From NCBI RefSeq assembly GCF_025917685.1, contig NZ_CP089518.1, positions 3,659,001-3,723,000 on the forward strand: a DNA stretch of 64,000 bases. The letters run 5' to 3'. Position numbers and translations under genes: made by a program. Every line of letters starts with the position of its first letter. Within the stretch, counting starts at the first letter, position 1. Shown piece after piece: positions 10,935 to 21,595 of the stretch. The DNA comes from Bacillus cereus. GTDB lineage: Bacteria; Bacillota; Bacilli; Bacillales; Bacillaceae_G. Under the pieces are notes generated by a model. It saw only the letters and a program-made list of their open reading frames with translations. It was not told the DNA's origin and searched no databases.

Positions 10935-11834
10935 TTATGCCCGCGGGTGATGCTTCATGTAAACAGAACGCAATCTTTCTTTAGAGACATGCGTATAAAT
11001 TTGTGTCGTCGACAAATTCTCATGGCCTAATAGCTCCTGGACAGTACGTAAATCCGCCCCTTCATCTAACATATGTGTAGCAAATGTATGCCTTAACATA
11101 TGGGGACTTATCCGCATTGTCAGCGAAGCCTTTTTAATGAGTTCGTTTAAAACATAACGAACTCCACGACTTGTTAGCGGCGTACCTTTCGCATTTAAAA
11201 ATACCATATGAGAGTCTTCATCAGTCTTATTAACTAACTGTTTTCTCCCATTCTCTATATAAGTAACTAAAGAATCTTGCGCATAGCTTCCGAACGGAAT
11301 ATACCTTTGTTTTTTTCCTTTTCCCATTACTAAAACTGTTCCCACCGCAAAGTCAATATCGGTAAGTTGTAAATTGACACATTCACTCACACGGATACCA
11401 GTCGCATACATCAACTCTAATAATGCTTGATTCCTTTGACCTAATGGTGTTTCCGCGTCAGAAACTTCAAATAATTCCTCTAACTCTTCAGCATATAAAA
11501 ACTTTGGGATTGACAATTCTTTTTTGGGGAGTGACGCAAGTGCAAACGGATTATCTTTTTGATAACCTTCTCGCATCAAAAAACGATATAAACTTCGTAA
11601 ACTTGATACTTTTCTTGCGACAGATTTACGGGCTAACTTTTCATCGTGCAACGTCGTTAAGTATAAACGAACATCCGCGTATGTAACATCTAAAAAAGAG
11701 GATATGCCTTCTCGCTCCATAAATTGCACAAAATGTTCTAAATCATTTTGATAACTTGCAATTGTATATTTTGAATAATTTCTTTCAATTTGTAAATATC
11801 CTACGAATAATTGTAACAATTTCTTCACATTCAC
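10935..11834 (-). CDS. xerC: Tyrosine recombinase XerC (CodV)
   Basis: Site-specific recombinase that resolves chromosome dimers at dif. The N-terminal SAM-like core-binding domain covers about residues 1-85 and the catalytic domain the rest, with the active-site pattern TGIRVSE (first Arg), HMLRHTFATHML (His-x-x-Arg), HENLSTTQIYTHV (Tyr). The GTG at 11832-11834 (299 aa) is chosen because GAGGTG lies six bases upstream. The start is only 16 bases from a perfect 12-bp hairpin. First gene of the xerC-hslV-hslU-codY group. Confidence 0.96.
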   Translation of the reverse strand: MNVKKLLQLFVGYLQIERNYSKYTIASYQNDLEHFVQFMEREGISSFLDVTYADVRLYLTTLHDEKLARKSVARKVSSLRSLYRFLMREGYQKDNPFALASLPKKELSIPKFLYAEELEELFEVSDAETPLGQRNQALLELMYATGIRVSECVNLQLTDIDFAVGTVLVMGKGKKQRYIPFGSYAQDSLVTYIENGRKQLVNKTDEDSHMVFLNAKGTPLTSRGVRYVLNELIKKASLTMRISPHMLRHTFATHMLDEGADLRTVQELLGHENLSTTQIYTHVSKERLRSVYMKHHPRA

Positions 11835-11845
11835 ATAACTCACCT

Positions 11846-11890
11846 CAATAAAGGCTACTAAATCGTATCACAACTTAGTAGCCTTTGCAA
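11846..11890 (-). terminator. Hairpin between trmFO and xerC (weak terminator or attenuator)
   Basis: A perfect 12-bp stem AAAGGCTACTAA (11850-11861) / TTAGTAGCCTTT (11875-11886) with a 13-base loop. On the minus strand only CCTTTATTG follows, running straight into the xerC ribosome binding site. Confidence 0.6.
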
Positions 11891-11899
11891 GAAATTTAA

Positions 11900-13204
11900 C
11901 TAAATATTTACAAAATTTTGAATCATTTCTAAAGCGCGTGTAGCATACGCTTCATTTCGCTCTTGTTTCTTTTTAATTTTCTTCTCTAACGGTGCAAATA
12001 GCCCGAAGTTTGCATTCATTGGTTGGAAGTTTTTCGCATTAGTCGCTGTAATATAATTTGCCATACTTCCCATTGCAGTTACAGATGGTAGTACAACTGG
12101 CTCTTCACCTTTTACAAGTCGAGCAGCGTTAATACCTGCCAGTAATCCTGACGCTGCCGATTCAACATATCCCTCTACTCCAGTCATTTGACCGGCGAAG
12201 AATAAATCATCGCGTTGTTTATATTGATATGTTGGACGAAGTAAGTTAGGCGAATTAATAAACGTATTACGATGCATTACACCATAACGTACAATTTCTG
12301 CGTTTTCTAGTCCTGGAATTAGCTGCAATACTTCTTTTTGTGGCCCCCACTTTAAATGTGTTTGGAAGCCTACAATATTGTATAACGTTCCTGCCGCATC
12401 ATCTTGACGTAGCTGAACAACTGCATATGGTGTTTTTCCTGTTTTCGGATCTTCTAATCCAACAGGTTTCATCGGTCCAAATACTAACGTCTGTCTTCCT
12501 CTACTTGCCATAACTTCTACTGGCATACAACCTTCAAAGAAAATTTCTTTTTCAAATTCTTTTAAAGGCACTGTCTCAGCAGCAATTAATGCTTCATAAA
12601 AGCGATCAAACTCTTCTTCTGTCATTGGACAGTTTAAATATGCAGCTTCACCTTTATCATAACGAGATTTTAAATATACTTTATTCATATCAATGCTGTC
12701 TTTCTCAACAATTGGTGCTGCAGCATCATAGAAATAAAAATAATCTTCACCTGTTAATTCTTTTAATTGTGCAGCAAGATCAGGAGACGTAAGTGGACCT
12801 GTCGCGATAACAGTAGGTCCTTCTGGAATTTCAGTGATTTCTTCATTCATCACAGTTACGTTTGGATGATTTTTCACATACTCAGTTACCTTTGCCGCAA
12901 ATTCATGACGATCTACAGCTAAAGCTCCTCCTGCTGGTACAGAGCACTCATCAGCTGCACGAATAATAACAGAATCCATTAGGCGCATCTCTTCTTTAAT
13001 AACACCAACAGCATTTGTTAATGTGTTTGCGCGAAGCGAGTTACTGCATACTAGCTCTGCAAATTTATCTGTGTGATGAGCTGGCGTTTGCCTTACTGGT
13101 CTCATTTCATATAATCTTACTTGGACACCACGTTTTGCAATTTGATAAGCTGCTTCGCTTCCTGCAAGACCTGCGCCAATGACGTTTACTACTTGTGTTG
13201 TCAT
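11900..13204 (-). CDS. trmFO: Folate/FAD-dependent tRNA (uracil-54-C5)-methyltransferase TrmFO
   Basis: Makes ribothymidine at position 54 of tRNAs, using methylene-tetrahydrofolate and FAD. The N-terminal dinucleotide fold reads [18 protein letters not shown], followed by the family signatures [22 protein letters not shown] and, later, [25 protein letters not shown] and [19 protein letters not shown]. The start ATG at 13202-13204 (434 aa) follows AAAGGTGAT. It lies directly downstream of topA, as in B. subtilis (gid). Confidence 0.97.
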   Translation of the reverse strand: MTTQVVNVIGAGLAGSEAAYQIAKRGVQVRLYEMRPVRQTPAHHTDKFAELVCSNSLRANTLTNAVGVIKEEMRLMDSVIIRAADECSVPAGGALAVDRHEFAAKVTEYVKNHPNVTVMNEEITEIPEGPTVIATGPLTSPDLAAQLKELTGEDYFYFYDAAAPIVEKDSIDMNKVYLKSRYDKGEAAYLNCPMTEEEFDRFYEALIAAETVPLKEFEKEIFFEGCMPVEVMASRGRQTLVFGPMKPVGLEDPKTGKTPYAVVQLRQDDAAGTLYNIVGFQTHLKWGPQKEVLQLIPGLENAEIVRYGVMHRNTFINSPNLLRPTYQYKQRDDLFFAGQMTGVEGYVESAASGLLAGINAARLVKGEEPVVLPSVTAMGSMANYITATNAKNFQPMNANFGLFAPLEKKIKKKQERNEAYATRALEMIQNFVNI

Positions 13205-13227
13205 ATATATCACCTTTCCTTTTCTTC

Positions 13228-13262
13228 CCGAAAAAAATGTGAGCAGTTACGCTCACATTTGT
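13228..13262 (-). terminator. Terminator overlapping the topA stop codon
   Basis: AAATGTGAGC (13235-13244) and GCTCACATTT (13251-13260) form a perfect 10-bp stem with a 6-base loop, and TTTTTTT follows on the minus strand. The topA stop codon is inside the stem. Confidence 0.8.
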
Positions 13263-15331
13263 TGTTCTTCTTCATAATCACACGAAATACATTGTACTTG
13301 CACGCCTTTTTTCAACTTCTTCTCTACAAGCATACCTTCGCACTTCGGACATTTACGGCCAATTGGCTTATCCCAAGATACAAAGTCACACTCTGGATAC
13401 GTACCGCACCCATAGAAAAGACGTTTCTTTTTATTACTTCGACGTTCAATAATCTGTCCTTTATCACACTTCGGACAAGTAACACCGATTTCTTTCACAA
13501 TCGGCTTTGTATTACGACAATCAGGGAAATTCGAACATGCCATAAACTTCCCGTATTTACCCATTTTAAAGACCATTGGGTGCTCACATAATTCACAGTC
13601 TTCCCCAGCTGGTTCATCTTTAATTTCCACTTCACGCATTTCTTTTTCCGCTTTCTCTAAGCGCGGTTCAAATTCTACGTAGAAATCATCAACAATTTTC
13701 ACCCAATTCGCATTTCCTTCTTCTACTTCATCAAGGCTTTGCTCCATATTGGCAGTAAATTCAATGTTAATAATTTCCGGGAAAAACTCTAAAATAAGTT
13801 CGATTACTATTCCACCAAGTTCAGTCGGAACGAAGCGTTTATTATCTAAACCAACGTATCCACGTTTTTGAATCGTTTCAAGTGTCGGTACATATGTAGA
13901 AGGTCTCCCAATTCCAAGTTCCTCAAGTGTTCTTACTAGACGAGCCTCTGTATAACGCGGCGGAGGTTGTGTGAAATGTTGCTTCGGTTCTATATCTTTT
14001 GAAAATACAGTTTCCCCTACTTCTAAAGGTGGCAACATTTTATCTTTTTCTTCCGCACCATCATCTTTCGACTCTACATACACTTTCATAAATCCTGGAA
14101 ACTTTACAACCGATCCACTTGCACGGAACTGAACATTGTTATTAATGAGTTTCGCTGTAACAGTATCCATTATAGCAGATGCCATTTGACTTGCAACAAA
14201 TCGCTCCCAAATCAGTTTATACAAACGTAGTTGATCACGACCTAAGAAACTTTTTAGTTCCTCTGGCTTTCTCATTACCGAAGTAGGACGAATCGCCTCA
14301 TGCGCATCTTGTGCATTCGACTTTTTCGTTTCTTTCTTCTTCTCTGTCCCTATGTATTCCGCACCGAACGACTCTGTAATATAAGTACGAGCCTCTGTTT
14401 GAGCTGTTTCTGAGATCCTTGTTGAATCGGTTCTCATATACGTAATAAGACCTACAGTCCCTTGCTTTCCAAGATCTATCCCTTCATACAATTGCTGCGC
14501 AAGCATCATTGTTTTCTTTGCTCGCATATTTAATTTACGTGCAGCTTCTTGTTGCAAGGAAGATGTTGTAAACGGTAATGCCGGATTACGCTTTCGCTCT
14601 TTTCGCGTTACATTTTCAACCGAAAACGCATTATCTTTCATCTTTTCGATTATTTCGTTCACTTGTTCTTCGTTCGTTAATTGAACTTTTTCACCATCTA
14701 CACCGTAAAAGCTTGCTTCAAATGTGTCTTTACCTTTCACAAATTCTGTTTTAATTGTCCAGAATTCTTCAGGTTCAAAGTTTTGAATTTCTTTTTCACG
14801 TTCGATAATTAAACGAACTGCTACAGATTGTACGCGTCCTGCACTTAATCCTTTTTTTACTTTCTTCCATAATAAAGGACTAATATTGTAACCAACAAGA
14901 CGATCGAGTATACGCCTTGCTTGTTGCGCATCTACTAAATCCATATTAATTGCCCGAGGATGTTTAAATGATTCTTTTATTGCATCTTTTGTAATCTCAT
15001 TAAATACCACTCGGCAATCTGATTCAACGTCCACATTTAACGTATTCGCTAAATGCCAAGCAATTGCTTCCCCTTCGCGGTCTGGATCGGCCGCGAGATA
15101 GACTTTCTTTGCTTTTTTTGCCGCTGATTTTAAATCTTTTAAAACGGGACCTTTACCACGAATGGTAATATACTTCGGGGTGAAGTTATTCTTTACTTCT
15201 ATCCCCATTTGGCTTTTAGGTAAATCGCGAACATGTCCCATGGACGCAACGACTTTGTATTTTTTCCCTAAATATTTCTCAATGGTCTTCGCCTTAGAAG
15301 GCGACTCCACGATTACGAGGTAATCTGACAT
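13253..15331 (-). CDS. topA: DNA topoisomerase I (type IA)
   Basis: Relaxes negative supercoils by single-strand passage. The N-terminal Toprim domain shows [20 protein letters not shown] and the metal motif [16 protein letters not shown]. The catalytic tyrosine is in [14 protein letters not shown] (about residue 300). The C-terminus carries three four-cysteine zinc ribbons (CELC...C...C, CPKC...C...C, CPKC...CISC). The length of 692 aa is typical. A strong promoter lies in the 144-base gap to dprA, and a terminator overlaps its stop codon. Confidence 0.98.
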   Translation of the reverse strand: MSDYLVIVESPSKAKTIEKYLGKKYKVVASMGHVRDLPKSQMGIEVKNNFTPKYITIRGKGPVLKDLKSAAKKAKKVYLAADPDREGEAIAWHLANTLNVDVESDCRVVFNEITKDAIKESFKHPRAINMDLVDAQQARRILDRLVGYNISPLLWKKVKKGLSAGRVQSVAVRLIIEREKEIQNFEPEEFWTIKTEFVKGKDTFEASFYGVDGEKVQLTNEEQVNEIIEKMKDNAFSVENVTRKERKRNPALPFTTSSLQQEAARKLNMRAKKTMMLAQQLYEGIDLGKQGTVGLITYMRTDSTRISETAQTEARTYITESFGAEYIGTEKKKETKKSNAQDAHEAIRPTSVMRKPEELKSFLGRDQLRLYKLIWERFVASQMASAIMDTVTAKLINNNVQFRASGSVVKFPGFMKVYVESKDDGAEEKDKMLPPLEVGETVFSKDIEPKQHFTQPPPRYTEARLVRTLEELGIGRPSTYVPTLETIQKRGYVGLDNKRFVPTELGGIVIELILEFFPEIINIEFTANMEQSLDEVEEGNANWVKIVDDFYVEFEPRLEKAEKEMREVEIKDEPAGEDCELCEHPMVFKMGKYGKFMACSNFPDCRNTKPIVKEIGVTCPKCDKGQIIERRSNKKKRLFYGCGTYPECDFVSWDKPIGRKCPKCEGMLVEKKLKKGVQVQCISCDYEEEQQM

Positions 15332-15370
15332 GCTAGTGCCTCCTTAAGAGGTGGATTCAAGTCTTCATTA

Positions 15371-15399
15371 ATCTTATTGATTTCTCTTGTTTTTGTCAA
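15371..15399 (-). promoter_or_regulatory. Sigma-A promoter of topA
   Basis: On the minus strand, TTGACA (15394-15399), a 17-bp spacer and TAAGAT (15371-15376), about 40 bases upstream of the topA start. Confidence 0.65.
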
Positions 15400-15475
15400 T
15401 CAAGAATGAATATACCATACAGTGACAATCTACCATTTGTCAATAATTGTTTAATAAAAACATAAAAATATAAGG

Positions 15476-16345
15476 TTAATTTATAATTTCCTCCAGGATA
15501 TCCTCTGCATTTCGTACTAATTTTGCACCTTGTTGAATAAGATAATTCGTTCCTGATGCACTATCTATAAATATTGGTCCAGGAAGGGCAAATACCTCTC
15601 TATTTTGCTCTAATGCAAGGTCTGCAGTAATAAGTGATCCACTTCTCGATTTTGCTTCTACAACTAAAACCCCTTTACTTATTCCACTAATAATTCGATT
15701 TCTTTTTGGAAAATACCATTTTTTCGGTGCATAATGCGGAGGATACTCTGTCAATAGCAATATATAGTCTTTGCACGTGTCATATAAACGTCTATTCTCT
15801 TTCGGATACATATAAGATAATCCATGTCCTAAGATTGCAATAGTCGGGCAACGTTGACTTACTGTAACTTCGTGAGCAATTGTATCTATTCCTCTTGCAA
15901 ACCCACTAACAATAAGCCATTCCTTTTCAAGTAAAGGGTGTAAAATAAATTCCATACTCTTCTTTCCGTATAAAGACGGATCTCTCGTCCCAACAATCGC
16001 TAATTTATTTACTTTACTAAGAACAGCCCTCTCCCCCTTTCCATATAAAATAAAAGGAGGATCTTGTATTTCTCGCAATAATTTTGGATAATCCTCATCC
16101 CATATAGTCATATAAAACATTCGATTTTTTTCTAAATAGGAGATATATTGCGGGAGACTTGCATTCTGAAGAAAATTTACTAGTTCTGAAGATTTTTTCG
16201 AGGATATTCCAGCGTAATATTCAAATTGCTTTGCACTAAAAGTGTACATCCCATTCAATTCTGGATCAACATATAGTATCCTCTCCATCGCTTTCCAATG
16301 ATCCGCCAACATGTAATGTAGGTGCAATAATCGTTCTCTTTTCAT
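15476..16345 (-). CDS. dprA: DNA processing protein DprA (Smf)
   Basis: Loads RecA onto incoming single-stranded DNA during natural transformation. The Rossmann-like core is visible: KLAIVGTRDPSLYGKKSMEF, IVSGFARGIDTIAHEV, TIAILGHGLSYMYPKENRRLY, FPKRNRIISGISKGVLVVEA, and SGSLITADLALEQNREVFALPG. The protein is 289 aa, as expected for a form without the C-terminal winged helix of longer homologues. GGAG lies upstream of the ATG. It lies between sucD and topA, as smf does in B. subtilis. Confidence 0.95.
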   Translation of the reverse strand: MKRERLLHLHYMLADHWKAMERILYVDPELNGMYTFSAKQFEYYAGISSKKSSELVNFLQNASLPQYISYLEKNRMFYMTIWDEDYPKLLREIQDPPFILYGKGERAVLSKVNKLAIVGTRDPSLYGKKSMEFILHPLLEKEWLIVSGFARGIDTIAHEVTVSQRCPTIAILGHGLSYMYPKENRRLYDTCKDYILLLTEYPPHYAPKKWYFPKRNRIISGISKGVLVVEAKSRSGSLITADLALEQNREVFALPGPIFIDSASGTNYLIQQGAKLVRNAEDILEEIIN

Positions 16346-16389
16346 CCCAATTCTCCTTACCCATAATTTTTATTATGTAAACAGAAAAA

Positions 16390-16430
16390 GTATAAAAAGA
16401 CACCCTCAAACAAGAAGGTGTCTTTCAAAA
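16390..16430 (-). terminator. Terminator downstream of sucCD
   Basis: AAAGACACC (16396-16404) pairs with GGTGTCTTT (16417-16425) around a 12-base loop. The minus strand continues with TTTTTATAC. It lies just after the sucD stop. Confidence 0.82.
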
Positions 16431-16433
16431 AGA

Positions 16434-17336
16434 TTAATAGTTTTTACAAGTTTCAAATAATCCCTTTTCTTTTAAAACAGAGATTAATGTTTCACCCATA
16501 ACAGCTGGCGTTTCAGCTACTTTAATACCACAAGCTTCCATTGTTTTAATCTTTTCCGCAGCAGTTCCTTTACCGCCAGAAATGATTGCACCGGCATGGC
16601 CCATACGTTTACCTTCAGGCGCAGTTTGGCCACCAATGAAGCCGACAACCGGTTTTGTCATATTAGCTTTTACCCACTCAGCTGCTTCTTCTTCTGCCGT
16701 ACCGCCGATTTCACCAATCATAATTACAGCATGTGTTTCTTCATCTTCATTAAATGCTTTTAGCGCATCAATAAAGTCTGTACCGTTAACAGGGTCCCCA
16801 CCGATACCTACAGCAGTAGATTGGCCAATGCCTTCTTGTGTTAACTGATGTACAGCTTCATACGTTAATGTACCAGAGCGAGATACGATACCCACATGAC
16901 CTTTTTTATGAATGTATCCTGGCATAATACCAATTTTACATTCATCAGGTGTAATGACACCAGGACAGTTTGGTCCAAGTAAACGTGTATGTTTACCTGC
17001 CATGTATCTCTTTACATTTACCATATCTAATACAGGGATTCCTTCAGTAATACATACTACTAAATCAATCTTTGCATCAACTGCTTCCATAATAGCATCA
17101 GCCGCAAAAGCGGGTGGAACGTATACAACTGAAGCATTTGCGCCTGTTGCTTTCACTGCATCTTCTACAGTATCAAATACTGGTACACCTTCAATATCAG
17201 TGCCACCTTTACCTGGCGTTACACCACCGACAATTTTCGTACCATATTCAATCATTTGTTTTGTGTGGAATAATCCTTGAGAACCTGTAATACCTTGAAC
17301 AATAACTTTTGTATCTTTATTAACTAATACGCTCAT
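16434..17336 (-). CDS. sucD: Succinyl-CoA synthetase, alpha subunit
   Basis: With SucC it converts succinyl-CoA, ADP and phosphate to succinate, ATP and CoA in the citric acid cycle. The N-terminal CoA-binding fold shows [18 protein letters not shown], the middle [12 protein letters not shown], and the phosphorylated histidine is in [18 protein letters not shown]. The length is 300 aa. It begins 19 bases after sucC, whose product is its partner subunit, and ends in a terminator. Confidence 0.97.
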   Translation of the reverse strand: MSVLVNKDTKVIVQGITGSQGLFHTKQMIEYGTKIVGGVTPGKGGTDIEGVPVFDTVEDAVKATGANASVVYVPPAFAADAIMEAVDAKIDLVVCITEGIPVLDMVNVKRYMAGKHTRLLGPNCPGVITPDECKIGIMPGYIHKKGHVGIVSRSGTLTYEAVHQLTQEGIGQSTAVGIGGDPVNGTDFIDALKAFNEDEETHAVIMIGEIGGTAEEEAAEWVKANMTKPVVGFIGGQTAPEGKRMGHAGAIISGGKGTAAEKIKTMEACGIKVAETPAVMGETLISVLKEKGLFETCKNY

Positions 17337-17355
17337 TTTTCTCCCCCGCTTTCTA

Positions 17356-18516
17356 TTAGCCCACTAGTGAAACAATTTTTTGTGCACCGTCTGCCATAGA
17401 TTCTGCTGCAACAATATTTAAGCCAGACTCATTTAAAATCTTCTTACCTAACTCTACGTTTGTACCTTCAAGACGTACAACTAAAGGTAACTCAAGACCC
17501 ACTTGCTTCGTTGCTTCAATAACACCTTCTGCAATAACATCACACTTCATAATGCCACCAAAAATGTTAACGAAGATACCTTTTACATTTTTGTCAGAAA
17601 GGATAATTTTGAATGCTTCTGTAACTTTTTCAGCTGTCGCGCCGCCACCAACATCTAAGAAGTTAGCTGGATCACCATGGTAATGTTTAATGATATCCAT
17701 TGTAGCCATTGCTAAACCTGCACCATTAACCATACAACCGATATTTCCATCTAAAGGAATGTAGTTTAAGTCATATTTAGAAGCTTCAATTTCTTTTGAA
17801 TCTTCTTCATCAAGATCACGAAGTTCTAAAATGTCTTTATGGCGATATAACGCATTAGAATCGAAGTTTAATTTCGCATCTAAAGCCATAACTTTACCGT
17901 CACCTGTTGTAACAAGTGGATTAATCTCAGCGATAGAGCAATCTTTTTCGATAAACGCACTATATAAGCCCATCATAAACTTCACAGCTTGTCCTACAAG
18001 CTCTTTTGGAATATTGATGTTAAACGCGATTCGACGTGCTTGGAAACCTTGTAAACCTACTGCTGGATCAATATATTCTTTAAAGATTTTTTCAGGTGTT
18101 TTTTCTGCTACTTCTTCAATTTCTGTTCCACCTTCTTCAGATGCCATTAAAACAACTTGAGAAGTTGCACGATCTAACACAAGACCTACATAATATTCTT
18201 TTTTAATATCGCAACCTTCTTCGATAAGTAAGCGTTTTACTTCCTTACCTTCAGGACCTGTTTGATGCGTCACAAGTGTAGTTCCTAAAATGCTTTCTGC
18301 ATATGTACGAACTTCTTCTAAATTTTTCGCAACTTTTACTCCGCCAGCTTTGCCGCGTCCACCAGCGTGAATTTGCGCTTTAACTACACATACTTCCGTT
18401 CCTAATTCTTTAGCTGCTTCTACAGCTTCTTCTACTGTAAATGCAACCTTCCCGTTCGGAACGCTAACCCCATAGCTTCTAAGGACTGCCTTACCTTGGT
18501 ACTCATGGATATTCAT
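17356..18516 (-). CDS. sucC: Succinyl-CoA synthetase, beta subunit (ADP-forming)
   Basis: Nucleotide-binding subunit of succinyl-CoA synthetase. The ATP-grasp domain starts at the N-terminus ([20 protein letters not shown]), with [15 protein letters not shown] and [20 protein letters not shown]. The C-terminal CoA-ligase domain has [15 protein letters not shown] and [16 protein letters not shown]. The length is 386 aa. GGGGAGG precedes the ATG. It is first of the sucCD pair, with a sigma-A-like promoter and a CodY-box-like sequence upstream. Confidence 0.97.
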   Translation of the reverse strand: MNIHEYQGKAVLRSYGVSVPNGKVAFTVEEAVEAAKELGTEVCVVKAQIHAGGRGKAGGVKVAKNLEEVRTYAESILGTTLVTHQTGPEGKEVKRLLIEEGCDIKKEYYVGLVLDRATSQVVLMASEEGGTEIEEVAEKTPEKIFKEYIDPAVGLQGFQARRIAFNINIPKELVGQAVKFMMGLYSAFIEKDCSIAEINPLVTTGDGKVMALDAKLNFDSNALYRHKDILELRDLDEEDSKEIEASKYDLNYIPLDGNIGCMVNGAGLAMATMDIIKHYHGDPANFLDVGGGATAEKVTEAFKIILSDKNVKGIFVNIFGGIMKCDVIAEGVIEATKQVGLELPLVVRLEGTNVELGKKILNESGLNIVAAESMADGAQKIVSLVG

Positions 18517-18588
18517 GGTCCCATCCTCCCCTGTTTTCCTGTTTTACTCGAAAAGTTTTTTAATGTTTAAAAAACATTACATTGCCAT

Positions 18589-18635
18589 TGTATAAGATGA
18601 TTGGCACGCTGTCTACAATAAAGTGTCAGAAAACT
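18589..18635 (-). promoter_or_regulatory. Candidate sucC promoter with CodY-box-like sequence
   Basis: On the minus strand, TTGTAG (18613-18618), an 18-bp spacer and TATACA (18589-18594). Immediately upstream is AGTTTTCTGACACTT (18635-18621), which matches the CodY consensus AATTTTCWGAAAATT at 12 of 15 positions. Both calls are from consensus matching only. Confidence 0.4.
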
Positions 18636-18683
18636 GAAATCGCTTTATTCTTTTTCGAAAATAATAATGTTCATATACCAAAA

Positions 18684-18720
18684 TAAAAAAATAAGCTGTA
18701 TATTCACAGCTTATTTTTAA
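18684..18720 (-). terminator. Terminator overlapping the rnhB stop codon
   Basis: AATAAGCTGT (18690-18699) and ACAGCTTATT (18706-18715), with further A/T pairing outwards, form a stem with a 6-base loop; the minus strand continues as TTTTTTTATTTTGG. It ends the rbgA-rnhB transcript. Confidence 0.8.
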
Positions 18721-19484
18721 ATCATACCTTTAATTGGCGCAAATGATTTCCGATGTTCCTCTAACACTCCATGTGATTCAATCGCTTCTAAATGCTGTTT
18801 CGTCCCATATCCCATATGTTGTTCAAATCCATATGCAGGATACTTTTTACCTAACTCTTTCATCATACGATCTCTTGTCACTTTCGCAATAATAGATGCA
18901 GCTGAAATAGATATACTTTTCGCATCACCTTTAATGATTGATGTTTGCGGAATTGATGTAGGCAACTTCATCGCATCGATTAATAAATATTCTGGTGTAC
19001 ATGATAAATTGGCAACTGCATCTAACATCGCTTGCTTCGTTGCTTGATAAATATTGATTTCATCAATAATTTGTGGTGATACAATTCCAACTCCAATTGC
19101 AATTGCATGCTCTTTAATTTCATCATAAAAACGCTCTCGTTTCGCTTCACTCAACTTTTTCGAGTCATTTAACCCTGGAACATAAAACTCTTCTGGAAGG
19201 ACAACAGCAGCCGTCACAACAGGTCCAGCTAACGGTCCTCGTCCCACTTCATCAATGCCAGCAATGTACATGATTCCTTTTTCACGCAAAGCATGTTCAT
19301 ACTTAGACATTTCTAGAAATTTTTCTTTTTCCTTGTGTGCTAACTCTTTTTGTTTATACCACTTCAAAATTAATTTTTGAACACCTTTTCTCTCGTCTTT
19401 CACTAACATTTGAAAACGCTCATCTTCTTCATTTATAATTTCTTGTAGCAAACATTCGGCTTCTTGTATAGTCATTTTTTGCAT
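18717..19484 (-). CDS. rnhB: Ribonuclease HII
   Basis: Removes RNA from RNA-DNA hybrids, including single ribonucleotides in DNA. The catalytic core shows the first acidic motif [20 protein letters not shown] (about residue 75), [13 protein letters not shown], and [20 protein letters not shown] with the further acids; [17 protein letters not shown] follows. An N-terminal extension of about 70 residues is typical of Bacillus RnhB. The length is 255 aa. It follows rbgA and precedes the sucCD promoter region. Confidence 0.96.
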   Translation of the reverse strand: MQKMTIQEAECLLQEIINEEDERFQMLVKDERKGVQKLILKWYKQKELAHKEKEKFLEMSKYEHALREKGIMYIAGIDEVGRGPLAGPVVTAAVVLPEEFYVPGLNDSKKLSEAKRERFYDEIKEHAIAIGVGIVSPQIIDEINIYQATKQAMLDAVANLSCTPEYLLIDAMKLPTSIPQTSIIKGDAKSISISAASIIAKVTRDRMMKELGKKYPAYGFEQHMGYGTKQHLEAIESHGVLEEHRKSFAPIKGMI

Positions 19485-19514
19485 CTATCTACACTCCTTT
19501 TTAAACGTATCCAA

Positions 19515-19544
19515 AAAGAAAAGACGCACATACGCACGTCTTAT
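19515..19544 (-). terminator. Possible terminator downstream of rbgA
   Basis: AAGACG (19521-19526) and CGTCTT (19537-19542) form a short stem overlapping the rbgA stop. The minus strand continues with TTCTTTTTGG. The stem is weak, so rnhB may be partly read through. Confidence 0.45.
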
Positions 19545-20431
19545 ACTTCTTCTACTTTTTCCACATCTTCTACCTGCTCTGCATACTCTTCTGGTGTTTC
19601 AAACGTCATTTTTCCAAGTTTACCACCACGAAGCTCACGAAGTACAAGTTCAGATGTTTTATCATAGTCAATCATGCCGCCGCCCATTAGGCAACCTCTG
19701 TTTTTTCCGATTGCATCAAATAACTCCACAATATCTTCTGGAATGTCATTTAAATTATATCGCTCTTTTAATCGTTCTGGATAATGTTTCTCCATAAAAC
19801 GTAATGCATAAACAGCTACATCTTGTAGATTTAAAATAGAGTCTTTAATTGCACCAGTCGTAGCTAGACGTAAACCAACTAATTGATCTTCAAATTTAGG
19901 CCACAAAATACCCGGTGTATCAAGTAACTCCATTTCTTTTCCAACTTTAATCCACTGCTGAGCCGTAGTTACTCCAGGACGATCTCCTGTTTTTGCGATA
20001 TTCTTCTTCGCTAATTTATTAATCAAAGTAGATTTACCAACATTTGGAATACCTACAATTAAAGCACGAATCGCTCTCGGTCTAATACCTTTAGCAACCA
20101 TTTTATCAAATTTTTCTTTAACAAGTATTTTACAAGCTGCTGCAATTTCTTTCATACCTTGTCCAGCTTGCGCGTTAATTGAAATTGCCTTATGGCCCTT
20201 TTCTTTAAAATACGCGATCCATTGTTTCGTTAAACGATCGTCTGCCATATCTGCCTTATTTAAAACAACCAGTCTCGGTTTATGTGTAATAATTTCATCA
20301 ATCATCGGATTTCGAGAAGATAAAGGTAATCGAGCATCTACAAGCTCAATTACAACATCGATTAACTTTAATTTTTCTGTTACTTGGCGTCTAGCCTTTG
20401 CCATATGTCCTGGGAACCATTGAATTGCCAT
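19541..20431 (-). CDS. rbgA: Ribosome biogenesis GTPase RbgA (YlqF)
   Basis: Essential assembly factor for the 50S subunit in Bacillus. The GTPase motifs are circularly permuted: G4 ([10 protein letters not shown]) comes first, then G1 ([19 protein letters not shown]) and G3 ([10 protein letters not shown]). The start is the ATG at 20429-20431 (296 aa, [16 protein letters not shown]), four bases after GAAGGTGG; the longer open frame upstream overlaps lepB and has no family similarity. It lies between lepB and rnhB, as in B. subtilis. Confidence 0.96.
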   Translation of the reverse strand: MAIQWFPGHMAKARRQVTEKLKLIDVVIELVDARLPLSSRNPMIDEIITHKPRLVVLNKADMADDRLTKQWIAYFKEKGHKAISINAQAGQGMKEIAAACKILVKEKFDKMVAKGIRPRAIRALIVGIPNVGKSTLINKLAKKNIAKTGDRPGVTTAQQWIKVGKEMELLDTPGILWPKFEDQLVGLRLATTGAIKDSILNLQDVAVYALRFMEKHYPERLKERYNLNDIPEDIVELFDAIGKNRGCLMGGGMIDYDKTSELVLRELRGGKLGKMTFETPEEYAEQVEDVEKVEEV

Positions 20432-20451
20432 GTTGCCACCTTCTTTTTCTG

Positions 20452-21003
20452 TTATTTCACAATACGTGCGTCTTTTAACGGCCAATATAACATATTTGCA
20501 TTACCAATTACTTGGTCCACTGAAATGGTACCAATTGTCCGGCTATCTTTACTAAAACGGCGATTATCACCTAAAACAAATAATTGACCTTCTGGGACAG
20601 TTTTCTTTCCAGTCATTTCTTCAAGAGTAAAATCATATGTAAGCGGTCCGTCAGAAATTTGTTTTTTCTGTTTGTCTAAATACGGCTCCTCATAAGCTTT
20701 TCCATTAACGTATAGCGTATCATTACGATATTCGATTTCATCGCCTGGTAAGCCGATAATACGCTTAATATAATCTTTTTCTTCCGTCGCTCGAAATACA
20801 ATAATATCAAAGCGCTTCGGATCACCTATGTGATAACCTATTTTATTAACAATCATTCGATCACGGTCATGTAAAGTTGGTGACATCGATACACCATCTA
20901 CGAGAATTGGCGCAAAGAAAAACTGTCTAATAACGCCCGCTAATACAATAGCAATCAAAATTGCTTTGATCCATTCCCAAAGTGAACTCTTTTCTTTCTT
21001 CAT
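20452..21003 (-). CDS. lepB: Type I signal peptidase
   Basis: Membrane serine protease that removes signal peptides from secreted proteins. One N-terminal membrane segment (about residues 10-30) is followed by the catalytic serine in [16 protein letters not shown] and the catalytic lysine in [22 protein letters not shown], then [16 protein letters not shown] near the end. The ATG at 21001-21003 gives 183 aa and follows GGAGGGG; the frame is open five codons further, but that part is the ribosome binding site. Its place between rplS and rbgA matches other Bacillus genomes. Confidence 0.95.
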   Translation of the reverse strand: MKKEKSSLWEWIKAILIAIVLAGVIRQFFFAPILVDGVSMSPTLHDRDRMIVNKIGYHIGDPKRFDIIVFRATEEKDYIKRIIGLPGDEIEYRNDTLYVNGKAYEEPYLDKQKKQISDGPLTYDFTLEEMTGKKTVPEGQLFVLGDNRRFSKDSRTIGTISVDQVIGNANMLYWPLKDARIVK

Positions 21004-21063
21004 GCATTTCCCCTCCACAATTATGTAAGCTGCTCGTATTATATCAAAATTTTATATAGATTG

Positions 21064-21100
21064 GAAAAAGGGAGCTTGTGCATTTACAAGCTCCCATACA
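21064..21100 (-). terminator. Terminator downstream of rplS
   Basis: A perfect 10-bp stem GGGAGCTTGT (21070-21079) / ACAAGCTCCC (21086-21095) with a 6-base loop, followed on the minus strand by TTTTTCC. Confidence 0.88.
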
Positions 21101-21104
21101 TGTC

Positions 21105-21449
21105 TTATCGAATTTCTTTAATACGTGCTTTTTTACCGCGAAGGTTACGTAAGTAGTATAACTTAGCACGACGTACTTTACCACGGCGAAGTACTTCGAT
21201 GTTCGCGATTCTTGGCGTGTGAACTGGGAATGTACGCTCAACACCTACGCCGTAAGAAATCTTACGAACTGTGAATGTTTCACTGATTCCGCCACCACGA
21301 CGTTTGATTACAACACCTTCGAAAAGCTGAATTCTTTCACGAGTTCCCTCAACTACTTTTACGTGTACACGTAAAGTGTCTCCAGGACGGAATGAAGGAA
21401 GGTCAGTTTTTAATTGGCCTTTTGTAATTTCTGCGATTAATTGTTGCAT
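21105..21449 (-). CDS. rplS: 50S ribosomal protein L19
   Basis: Large-subunit protein at the 30S-50S interface. The 114-residue sequence starts [20 protein letters not shown] and shows the L19 signature [32 protein letters not shown] stands before the ATG. The gene has its own promoter and a hairpin leader, separating it from trmD, and is followed by a strong terminator. Confidence 0.98.
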   Translation of the reverse strand: MQQLIAEITKGQLKTDLPSFRPGDTLRVHVKVVEGTRERIQLFEGVVIKRRGGGISETFTVRKISYGVGVERTFPVHTPRIANIEVLRRGKVRRAKLYYLRNLRGKKARIKEIR

Positions 21450-21479
21450 ATTAAATTCTCTCCTTTAAACAGATGCTCT

Positions 21480-21546
21480 TATAAAGTCTTAATAAATTAC
21501 AGCGGAACATCGTTAATACGGCTACTGATTTCAGTAGCACAAATGT
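21480..21546 (-). ncRNA. Probable L19 leader RNA
   Basis: The rplS leader folds into GCTACTGA-AA-TCAGTAGC (21538-21521) enclosed by AACAT/ATGTT (about 21546-21542 with 21511-21507). A ribosomal protein L19 leader family is known for Bacillus; this position and shape fit it, but I could not align it to the model. Confidence 0.5.
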
Positions 21547-21547
21547 T

Positions 21548-21576
21548 ATAATAGCATATTGCTAGGACTGTTGCAA
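21548..21576 (-). promoter_or_regulatory. Sigma-A promoter of rplS
   Basis: On the minus strand, TTGCAA (21571-21576), a 17-bp spacer and TATTAT (21548-21553). Transcription would begin near 21541, just before the leader hairpin. Confidence 0.65.
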
Positions 21577-21595
21577 TAGAAAATATATCAAGCCC

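Noticed and set aside
13121..13591. 156-codon open frame on the plus strand
   Set aside because: Crosses trmFO and topA in antisense, running through the topA terminator hairpin.
18601..18617. TTGGCACGCTGTC, a second possible sigma-54 -24 box
   Set aside because: It has TGGCACG, but the -12 TTGC element is missing at the right distance (CTACA instead), and it lies antisense to the sucC promoter.
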